From the NCBI GenBank assembly GCA_028015205.1, contig CM051514.1:22088150-22152149 (forward strand): DNA of 64,000 bases. Reading direction: 5' to 3'. Positions within the stretch are counted from its first letter, which is position 1. Each line of letters starts with the position of its first letter. Origin of the DNA: Mytilisepta virgata (taxonomy: Eukaryota > Mollusca > Bivalvia > Mytilida > Mytilidae). The notes beneath the pieces were generated by a model. That model saw nothing but the letters and a program-made list of their open reading frames with translations, did not search any database and had not been told where the DNA came from. Positions 55,424 through 64,000 of the stretch are shown here, one piece after another. Both the position numbers and the translations under genes were made by a program.

Positions 55424-57014
55424 TTTTTAGCTCACCTGACCCAAAGGGTCAAGTGAGCTTTTCTCATCACTTGGCGTCCGTCGTCCGTCGTCGTCGTCTG
55501 TTAACTTTTACAAAAATCTTCTCCTCTGAAACTACTGGGCCAAATTGAACCAAACTTGGCCACAAGCATCATTAGGGTATCTAGTTTAAAAAATGTGTCC
55601 GATGACCCCGCCTGTCAACCAACATGGCCGACATGGCTAAAAATAGAACATAGGGGTAAACTGCAGTTTTTGTCTTATATCTCAAAAACTAAAGCAATTA
55701 GAGCAAAACTGACATGGGGTAAAAATGTTCATCAGGTCAAGATCTACCTGTCATGAAATTTTCAGACGAATCGGTCAACCCTTTATTGGGTTATTGCCCC
55801 TGAATTTTTAATTTTAAGGAAATTTTGCAGTTTTAGGTTATTATCTTGAATATTATTATAGATAAAGACAAATTGTAAACAGCAAAAATGTTCAACAAAG
55901 TAAGATCTACAAATAAGTCAACATGACCAAAATCGTTGATTGACCCCTTATAGGAGTTTTTGCCCTTTAAAGACGGCATTCAGCGTAAACTTTGCTTTTA
56001 AGATCTTTTCCTCTCAAACCACTGAGCCAATTGAGACCAGACTTTGGTGGAATGGTCCTTGGCTGGCCCCCTTCCAAACTTATGTCTGGCATCCCCGACT
56101 TCCATGGCTGCTGTTACTAAAAATAGAAAAAAAGGGGGGGTGAATTTCAAAAACCTTCTTATATGAAACTACAAGGCCAGTTGGAACCAAAGTTGGCAGT
56201 AATGGTTTTTAGGAAGTTCTCTTTCAGAAATATGTCCAATGACCCGGACACTGTTAACCAAGATGGCCGCCACAGCCGAACTTAGTTTAACATAGGGCCC
56301 TATGGGAAAATTCATTGAAAAATATTCTTGCCTTAAACCACTTGACCAATTGGAACCAGACTTGTCAGCAATGGTCCTTAGATGGTCCTCTTAGAGAGGT
56401 GTGTCTGATGACCCGGACTGTGAACCAAGATGGCCGCCACAGCTGAACTTAGTTTAACATAGGCCCTATAGGAAAATTCAATGGGTCCTTAGATGGTCCT
56501 CTTTCAGAATTTTTGAGCGACCACCCAGACTGTCAACCAAGATGGCCGCCACAGCAGAACTTAGTTTAACATAGGGCCCTATGGAAAAATTAATTGAAAA
56601 ATCTTCTTGTCTGAAACCACTTGACATATTGGAGCCAGACTTGGCAGCATTGGTCCTTAGGAGATCCTCTTTCAGAAATATGTCCGATCACGTAGATTGT
56701 CAACCAAGATGGCTGCCACACCGAACTTTATTAAATATTGGACCCTATAGAAAAATTCAGTTAAAAATCTTCTTGTCTGAAACCGCTTAGCCAGTTGGAA
56801 CAAGACTTAGCAGAAATGGTCCTTAAATGGTTCTCTTTTAGAAATGTATCCGTTGACCTGGACTAAACCAAGATGGCTGCCACAGCTGAAATTAGTTTAA
56901 CACAGAATCCTATAGAAAAACCAGCCAAATTGACTGCAACACTTAAATTTTTAGGTCTGCTCAAGGTGAAAAGTTAAATCCAGGTGAGCGATACAGGCTC
57001 TTGAGAGCCTCTAG
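55424..57014 (+). mobile_element. Helentron-like element inserted in gag
   Basis: 1591 bp, from TTTTTAGCTCACCTGACC to the hairpin GGCTCTTGAGAGCC and CTAG, followed by T. The AGCTCACCTG at the start is inverted near the end as CAGGTGAGCG. The core has about six units of 150-165 bp with 'aaccaagatggccgccac'. There is no target duplication. It interrupts gag of a young LTR element, so its own move is more recent still. Confidence 0.8.
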
Positions 57015-58023
57015 TTATAGTAATCTTTGTTTCAGTACTTTTAGTGTCTTCCGTAGTTTTAACTTCCCCTGCTGGTTTCACTTCCGTATTTTTGGCATCT
57101 TCCCCTGATGATTTCATTTCAGTCTTTGTGACTTCTGTAGTTGTCTTCGTATCACTAGTTAATTTTCCGTTGTAGATACTCTTGGGTGCCAGATTATCGA
57201 CAGCCTTGCTTGTCTTCCAGTGTTGCACCTCCTCCTCTAGCAACTTAATTTTGCTTTCCTGTTCACGGCTTTCTTTCTCACGGTGTTTTATCATCTCCTC
57301 TGCTTTCTGTTTATCATGGGCCTGCTCTTCAACTTTTGACATCAAGCTTTGTAATCTGCTTTCCAGGTCGCTTATTTGTGTTTTGCGTACTTGATACTGA
57401 GCGCTGACCAATTGTACCTGTTTTTCCACTTCTTGTAGTAATCTCTGCCTTTCTTCCTGAAGCTTCTCATTATCTTGCTGGAGTTTGATACTTTGTTCTT
57501 CAAACAACACTTTTTGTTTTAAGATTTCTTCTTTCATGTATCGGTGCTGAGCATTCTCTGTTTCTGTTGCTTTTGCTGTAATTTCCTCAATATTAGCTTC
57601 TCTTTGCTGTAGTGTTTGTGCTAGCAATTCATTTTGTCTAACAACGGTATTCAACTCTGTCTTAAGTTCTTCTAGTTTATTTTCACAATCCGCTTTCGCT
57701 TTCTTAAAGTCCATAACATTCCTTGCTTCAGCTTGCTTCAGTATAAGATTTTCTGTTTTCATTTGTTCTACCACCTTCCTTAAATGTTCTATCTCCTTTT
57801 CTTCAGCTGATGGTTCAGTGGGCTCTTTAAATATAATCTTCTGGGCTGCCACCAGTGGATCCCACATATGCGCTGGTATGCCGGGAATAAGTTTCAAAGC
57901 TTCAAGATCTAAAGGACCTTTTGTTTCTCTTTCTTTAATTATCGCCTCTGCTCTTTTATCCCCGATGTCCCTAATTTTCATCAGTTGTTCCTTTGTAGCG
58001 GTGTTAATGTTGGTTGCCGACAT
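57015..58023 (-). pseudogene. gag: Gypsy Gag, N-terminal part with helix-hairpin-helix and coiled coil
   Basis: ATG at 58023 begins MSATNINTATKEQLMKIRDI. Residues 3-55 look like a ComEA-type helix-hairpin-helix ('ATKEQLMKIRDIGDKRAEAI', 'LKLIPGIP'). Residues about 70-285 are a long coiled coil rich in Glu, Gln and Lys. A Thr/Lys/Glu-rich tail then meets the inserted element at 57014; the last dozen residues of the present frame are translated repeat. The coordinates and frame match the C-terminal part at 55423. A helix-hairpin-helix, normally DNA-binding, is unexpected at the start of a Gypsy Gag. Confidence 0.7.
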
Positions 58024-58380
58024 CTTGCTGATGTTTGTTGTACACTAATTTTAACACCGAAATTTAATATTCAATTTAATTATTTGAATTATTGAAATTT
58101 AATAAGATGTCTAATTCAATAATTAAATTTTATTTATTTAACTATATTATATTGTTTATTACTTTAATTACTATGTTTTTATACTAGGGCAAGGGTCACC
58201 TGCACCTAAGCATAATAACCTTGACCTTACTCTTATATTGTCTCTTACTTACTATATTGTCTACTAGGGCAAGTGTCACCTGCACCTAAGTAATTAAATA
58301 ACCTTGACCTTACATACCAATATCAAGAATAACTTGCTTCTTGTTTGATAATAATTATTTTGTAATTATCTTTATTTTCT

Positions 58381-58440
58381 CAGTAACGACTATTTAGTAA
58401 TACTCGTTACTGTAATCGTTGTGGCTGTCCGCAACGATTA
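58381..58440 (-). ncRNA. Leader hairpin pair, unit 1
   Basis: Hairpin one: 9-bp stem 58381-58389 with 58404-58412. Hairpin two: 9-bp stem 58413-58421 with 58432-58440, around the 10-base loop TGGCTGTCCG (plus-strand reading). Unit 2 at 58492-58551 has the same architecture with compensatory changes. Confidence 0.6.
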
Positions 58441-58491
58441 AGAGACACGAATTTGTTTAAGTGTTTTAAATTAAATTTTATTTGTTCTCGA

Positions 58492-58551
58492 GGTAATGAT
58501 TACTTTACCGATAATCATTGCCGTAATCGCTATGGCTGTCCGTAGCGATTA
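58492..58551 (-). ncRNA. Leader hairpin pair, unit 2
   Basis: Hairpin one: 11-bp stem with one mismatch, 58492-58502 with 58512-58522. Hairpin two: 9-bp stem 58524-58532 with 58543-58551 around the identical loop TGGCTGTCCG. Compared with unit 1, two base pairs of the second stem and one of the first have changed on both sides. Confidence 0.6.
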
Positions 58552-59374
58552 GAACACGGTAACAAATTCACAAATTTAAATTTAATTAATAAAAATTCAT
58601 ATTTACTTAAATTTATTTATCTCTTTATTTTTAAATTTAACTTTGAATTTAAATGCCTAATACATGGACTACACAGGTTGTTTAGCACCTCTGTTTTAAG
58701 TGTACAGACCAAAATCACAAAAATGAACAGTGTACTTGTAATGTTTTGTCTGCGTGAATGCTAGTTTTGCACAATCTAAGCAAGGATCACCTGCATTAAA
58801 CAGTGCATTTGCCTATCGGGCCTTAACATTAATCCCTATGAAAAGACCCTGGGTGAAAACACTAGAAAAATAAACAATTTTGCCATAATTTTGAATATGA
58901 GAAATATAAATTACACCAAAATGTTTCCAAATATTTTTATACTACTTTACTGTAGTCTTTCACCCAAGTTTATAATGTGTAATGCAATAATCAAGCAAAT
59001 CAATGGGACTGGGCCATTTTCATTACTTGTTCGCAACTTGTGTAGTCAAAAACCCGTGTATGAACAACAACACACCTAATTGTTAATAAATTAATCAACA
59101 ATGAATTGTATTTATTTAAAAATACATGGTGTTTCTGCCACAAATTCTTTGAAGTTCAAATATCAGGTTAATCAAAGTCAATTTCTATGAAAATTGTCAA
59201 TAAATATCTATTTTTATTATTGACAAACTGGAACTTCAAAAATATCACGTCATCAACAATTACATTTGATGAAATGAAAAGTAATTCATCAAAAATTACT
59301 GACCATGTGGCTGAAAAATTGCACGAACTATTTTCCCGCTAAAATGTGCCCTTTGACGAAGTGTTATTTATTTT

Positions 59375-59388
59375 AACACCTGACACCA
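59375..59388 (-). other. Primer binding site, tRNA-Leu type
   Basis: Two bases inside the 5' LTR the minus strand reads TGGTGTCAGGTGTT. Its first ten bases fit the complement of the 3' end of leucine tRNAs (…CTGACACCA). The tRNA identity is from memory. Confidence 0.6.
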
Positions 59389-59390
59389 AA

Positions 59391-59696
59391 TGTCACATAT
59401 TTCAGGCCAGTGGGCTAAATAATAATAAAGGGTCACACGGGCATGGTATAAACGTTTACCTTTATACCCGGGTATCCGTGCTAGACTTGAATCTTGACTT
59501 CAGTTCGCAGACACTGTCAGAGGTGCTCAGGGCGATCCGTTCTGTACAATGGCGAAGACTCAAGTGGCGTGGTAGCAGGCAATGTGCAAAGGGTTCCGAA
59601 TGCTATGTTGTGTTGAAAATGGAAAAAAAACCGAAAGGTTCCAAATGGCGTTGGCTATTCTGATAACTTCCCCCCGGTAATTTGTACTCTCCGACA
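59391..59696 (-). repeat. 5' LTR of Gypsy element
   Basis: 306 bp, identical by eye to 47321-47626. It drives transcription toward lower coordinates. CAAC follows at 59697-59700. Confidence 0.9.
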
Positions 59697-59700
59697 CAAC

Positions 59701-62700
59701 CTTGCAGCAACATTTGCAAGAAATTAATTATACGTAGTAAAAATAGAATAATTTGTCATGCATATTCATATATATAATTATTATATCTGCAACTATTACT
59801 ACAAAATTAAGGATATTTTGATATCAGAACATCCTAATAAAATGTATGCTTGGAAAAATGGCTGTTATACCTACGTGTATATAGGAAGGAATTTTTTAAT
59901 ATTTTTTTATATATTGGTAAACATTTTTTACATTGTATATGTACATGTAAGGAAGGAATTGTGACTTTAATATTAATTAATGAAAATTGCAAAAAAAATA
60001 TATACAGTCGACTCTCGTTATCTCGAAGTCCTTCGCACCGTGAATAAAATTCAAGATAGACAAAATTTGACTAAAAGGGAGCTGACAAATTGTTAAAGTT
60101 ATGAAGGGGAGGCAATAAACTACCTCTGAGGTCCGGTAAATCTAAAATCATTGTAGGCGCCGGAGTAAAACGATAGTTTGCATGTACGTGTACTATCGAG
60201 ACATCACTTTATCCATGTTCAGATACTCATTTAATTAATTTTAACATTTTATATTTATAAAAATAATAAAGAGTTGAAGACAAAAATGATATCAATAAAT
60301 ATATCAATAAATCAAAATTACTAATTGTTCCGCAAGGTGATGTTTTGATGAAGATTATTCTACATAACGAATAGAATTTTTATTGTTTTTATAATTTGTG
60401 ACTCAACATTTACGCAGCGATGTTAAGGCAACTGTTTATTTATTTATTTTTTTATTTCATAATATTGGGTCTATTCCATTTAAGTAAGGAGTACTCTTCA
60501 TATTTATCATATGAGTGTTATCGTTAACCACTATGATAATGACAATGACAAGGGGTACGTAACTCGTAATTATTTCAGTCACGTGATTGCTCATTTGCAT
60601 GCTACAGCGAATTACCAACAACGGACCGGGTGTACAAATATTTCGCAAAAGTGCAGGTGCGTAGGGGTGTCAGCTATTAACAAGAATATATACGATATAT
60701 TCTATAGGACCGCGCCTTTCTGAAAAGTGCTGCTACTTTGTCTGTATTTGTCTATTGTTATACAATTTGCCATGAAGTACCCCAAAGCGTCAAAAAAGCA
60801 CGATTTTTCATCTTTAAATGCAGTTTTCTCAAAAACTAATACAAACCAGGAAAGGTGGCAGCACTTTTCTATTACCGCAGATATAGCAGATTTCACACAT
60901 ATTCATGTCTATAATAATGTCTTTAGCGTATGCCCATGCACTTTTCCATTTTATTTTATTCAACAACTCTACTCTCATTTCGTTCCGGATTTAAAGCGCA
61001 ACGATGACGATGGAATTCTAAGAGCGGACCGATCACCCAAAAGATATCCGGAATTACTGTTTCCATCTTTGTAGTCGGCAACCAGTTATATAAACTTTAG
61101 AAGCGCAAATATTATGAACATATTTTTAATAGTGTATTGTTACCATATTAAATAAAAAAACATTAATACTGTATTTGGTTCTCTGGGAAAAATCAATTTA
61201 CATTCGGTTTAGGTTTACTGAAACACAACACAAGAAAAGTAGGGGGGTGCACATTGGGATCTGGATAAATAATAACGTTACATTCAGTATTCCACATATC
61301 ATACCAGTATAGTAAATTTTTTCACAGGATTACAAAACACCAGGTTTCAGAATGATCAGATTAAATATTTTGACTCCAGCAAAATGTATACAAAACCCCA
61401 CATGTTTATGTTTTTATACCAACCCAGTAGGACCATATGCCAAAATGTTACAAATAAATTTTTATTTTCATTTTCAAATAAAATATTTGCTTTCATTTGT
61501 TGAAATCTCCCTGAATTTGACAAGGAATTAAAATTTTAAAGTCCAGAGATTATTTTTTTTACTTCAGACTGCCAAATTTCACTGCAGATAGCTTCTGAAA
61601 CCAGAGTCTGGATGCAAAAGTTTATATGCTTTAAAATTGTGGACTACCGGTAATTAATCACTACTTGGGACAAAAACTACTTTCTTTGCTTAGGAATAGA
61701 GATCTTCTACCATTAAATTTAGGACCCATATTAACTGTTCTGGGGTCAATGTGTACATAAGACAAGGGTTTTACAGGAGTACATGATCATTGCAAAGAGG
61801 CCAATTCATGCAGAATTGAATCTGCACCACTTACCATCAACATGACCTTTTATCATCCCCAATGCTTGGAGGTGTGTGTAACTCAATGATACTAGATACA
61901 GGATGTGCAGCAAATTCCGGTCAAGATTTTACAAAACGTGGAGATTTCAGGTCAGGATTTTTTGACACTCGAGAATTTTGGGTCAGGTTTTTAAAAATTT
62001 CTGCAGATCGAGGAGATTCAGGTTGATTTTAAATATGTCTCATCATTATAACTGACTTTTATTATTTTTGGATAATTTTGGATGTAATTTTCCTGGATAT
62101 TTTCGGGTCACAAATTCGATATGTGTATAATTTCCGATAGGGGTTTCAAGTTCACCGACGAACTCCTCGGTCATAAAAAGCCCCCCCCCCCCCCAACAAT
62201 GATACTTGGACAATTGTTGGTTATTGCTTTACTTGTCAACAGAATGCTTACTCTTCCGGAGCACCTGAGTCTACCCCCCATTTTTTGGTGGGGTCCATGT
62301 TGTTCATTGTAGTGCTTGTATTGTTTTGGTCTTGTCTTCCTTGTTCTCTAGGGTTTGTCAGTTGTTTCAATTTTCCCTTCCTTCGAATATCCCTTTGGTA
62401 TTTCTTGAATTTACTTGAATGTTTTATCAAAGCTTCAAGCAGAGATATCAAGTTCACTTACTACAGAGCAAGAAATTTTATACAATTTCTTGCCACCTCA
62501 TCTTTAAAAATATAACTTTAAAAATTACTCAAGACACACGATTTTAATAAATCTATTAATAATAAATCATCAAATTTGAGTGGCCATTTCAACACTTTTC
62601 TCATAGGATCTATGAATTTTTTACATTTTTTGGGGGTTTCTGTCTTGAATTGTGAACTGTTGATCTCTACCGAGGACAATGAAAAACCTAGATACATTTA

Positions 62701-63480
62701 CAAGTAATCTTCCCAAATGTATGTTCAATCGAATGGAATGATGTCTTATTGATGCTTCACTGATATCTTTTAATATTCACCAAGTAGAAAACAATTCCTC
62801 ACAATAAAGCAATACGTCCATACCAAATATAAGAAATACACATGTGCAGGATTTTAAAGATATTTTTTATAAAGAACATCAAAACATAAACAAAATAAAT
62901 ACATAAATTAAATCTATTGATTTTTTGTATTCTGACTTAAAAACAACTATTTCAATGAGCATTTTTCAAACTAAATATAGAAACTTTCATTCAGTTAGCG
63001 TTATATAATTATCCAAAACTGATTAATCTTTTTCCATAATTCAAATAAATCCATTGTTTTTTTTCATGGTGTGATGAACATTTCAGAAACTTCTTTTTAA
63101 ATCAAAATTTCTCAGGATTACTCCAGAAATGTCATTATGTATTTCAATTTTCAATTCATTTGTCAAATTAAAATTCAATCGCTTGTTCAAACTGCTACTG
63201 CCGTACAATGTATAATACTCTCCGTTTTCTTCAGCTCAACTTTGTCCAACTCCACAACTGACAATTTTACATTTAATATGTTCAATTTTCAACAGGCTCT
63301 TTGGCTGTAAACTATCACCATCCTATTAATAAAAACGGAAAATTTTATATTAAGTATACATCTACATAAAATCCTTGTGACTGTACAAATTTGAATATAC
63401 TTTTTTTTTATCAGGAATTGACTAAGTAAAACATTTTTGTTCAAGTACAAGTAAGTTGTTGGGAAATATATAATTTATTT
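59701..63480. other. Non-coding flank with minor repeats
   Basis: At about 60005 'acagtcgactctcgttatct' looks like one end of a pogo/Tigger-type element, without a matching right end. At 60723-60868 inverted arms GAAAAGTGCTGC and GCAGCACTTTTC enclose about 120 bp. A C run lies at about 62170. Open frames, including 60727-61074, carry no recognised domain and have no splice support. Confidence 0.4.
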
Positions 63481-63487
63481 GTATATG

Positions 63488-63555
63488 AGCCGTAGAAACA
63501 GGTAGAAATGTATAACATTTTAGCCGTAGAAACAGGTAGAAATGTATAACATTTT
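63488..63555. repeat. 34-bp tandem duplication
   Basis: The unit beginning 'agccgtagaaacaggtag' occurs twice in a row, at 63488 and 63522, with no visible difference. Confidence 0.8.
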
Positions 63556-63639
63556 TGGCAATTAAAAATAAATGTATATTTTCAAACAATTTACAGAATG
63601 ATTGTTGGTTTCCCCTAATGTGATCAGGTCTGTTTTTAC

Positions 63640-63750
63640 CTTCCGGGTAAATTTTTTTCCAGGCAGAAACAAATAAACTGCTGCAACATGAGGGCATGAT
63701 ACGTCTGTCGTCCAGGAAATAAAATTTCACAAGGTAGGTCCCATCCCACT
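63640..63750 (-). CDS. Candidate exon of unknown gene
   Basis: A 111-nt segment on the minus strand lies between acceptor TTTTCTGTTCCAG and donor GTAAAA, entering with two bases and leaving one. It reads WDGTYLVKFYFLDDRRIMPS, then 'FVSAWKKIYPEG'. The composition looks coding (charged loops, aromatic strands), but I do not recognise the family. Neighbouring exons were not found below; the gene probably continues beyond 64000. Confidence 0.4.
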
Positions 63751-63779
63751 CTGGAACAGAAAATTGTAACTTCACCAAA

Positions 63780-64000
63780 AAGTATAAAGACCTTTATACT
63801 ATCCCAACAAACAGCTGTTTAAAGTTTGAAGTAAATAGGACAATGCGTTCTTAAGATACAGCATGACATGTGAAAAATTCCCCCTTTTTTAATGAACAAA
63901 GTTCCATAACTCTGAAATGTGAACGAATAAAATTCCATAACCGTCCAAAGTGTGAAAAATTGACAGTTTTCGACGATTTTTCAACGAATAAAGATCCATG
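63780..64000. repeat. Start of a dispersed repeat
   Basis: Motifs like 'gaataaaattccataac' recur at about 63893, 63925 and 63985. It is probably the beginning of another tandem-core repeat cut by the window edge. Confidence 0.3.

Larger units (their letters stand above)
58024..59374 (-). promoter_or_regulatory. Gypsy 5' leader with structured repeats
   Basis: A 1.35-kb leader between the primer binding site and gag with no long frame. It contains a repeated 'gggcaagtgtcacctgcacc' motif (about 58187, 58266 and, diverged, 58779) and the hairpin pairs at 58381-58440 and 58492-58551. It probably holds packaging or translation signals. Confidence 0.5.
47321..59696 (-). mobile_element. Ty3/Gypsy LTR retrotransposon, 12.4 kb, recent
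   Basis: Two 306-bp LTRs, 47321-47626 and 59391-59696, look identical base for base and end in TGTC...GACA. CAAC flanks the element on both sides (47317-47320 and 59697-59700). Read on the minus strand the order is LTR, primer binding site, a leader of 1.3 kb, gag (split by a later insertion), pol, zinc-finger/TatD frame, polypurine tract, LTR. Identical LTRs mean a recent insertion. It is long for this superfamily because of the insertion (1591 bp) and the extra 3' frame. Confidence 0.9.

Noticed and set aside
60727..61074. 115-codon frame on the plus strand
   Set aside because: It has no recognised domain, lies across a small inverted-repeat element, and has no splice or promoter support.

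Overview
The window looks like the nuclear genome of a bivalve mollusc. It is AT-rich, its genes are split by long introns, and it is full of dispersed repeats whose tandem cores carry 'aagatggccgccacc' and whose starts carry 'cgtccgtccgtcc', a repeat style I associate with bivalves. The species cannot be named from the sequence. There is no rRNA, CRISPR array, operon or convincing tRNA.

Left part (1-21.4 kb): pieces of several host-like or transposon-derived genes lie among repeats. A four-exon minus-strand gene with perfectly matching splice phases (6876 down to 2443) resembles the C-terminal half of DUF4218-type transposase-derived proteins. A plus-strand BEN-domain gene starts near 9.3 kb, and its best continuation is at 45.4 kb, which would imply an intron of about 35 kb. 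Lone first exons (signal peptide at 16217, chromodomain start at 18590) and several miniature inverted-repeat elements (Tc1-like, two Harbinger-like) fill the rest.

Middle part (21.4-46 kb): a complete 6.7-kb Ngaro-type (DIRS-order) tyrosine-recombinase retrotransposon sits at 21584-28286 with textbook split direct repeats (A1 - ORFs - B1 A2 B2). Its Gag-like, RT/RNase H, tyrosine recombinase and SGNH hydrolase frames are intact, and it is inserted in the end of a LINE coding region. Next come a two-exon gene with an OTU protease domain and a transposase-like tail (29079-31045), two exons of a DUF3504 (Crypton-related) gene on the minus strand, and a gene joining a Gypsy/Ginger-type integrase core, a second OTU domain, twelve 29-residue repeats and an F-box-like end (35667-40533). 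A 14-bp loss inside one repeat breaks that last frame.

Right part (47.3-59.7 kb): a 12.4-kb Ty3/Gypsy LTR retrotransposon lies on the minus strand, with identical 306-bp LTRs, a 4-bp target duplication, primer binding site and polypurine tract. It carries a Gag with an N-terminal helix-hairpin-helix and coiled coil, a -1 frameshift signal into a 1379-codon Pol, and in the env position an acidic, zinc-finger, TatD-nuclease-like frame with a nonsense codon and a frameshift. Its leader has two pairs of hairpins whose stems covary. A 1591-bp Helentron-like element has inserted in gag since. The last 4 kb hold minor repeats and one candidate minus-strand exon.

The strongest candidates for something undescribed are the Gypsy element carrying a TatD-type nuclease frame, the covarying leader hairpins, and the integrase-OTU-F-box gene.
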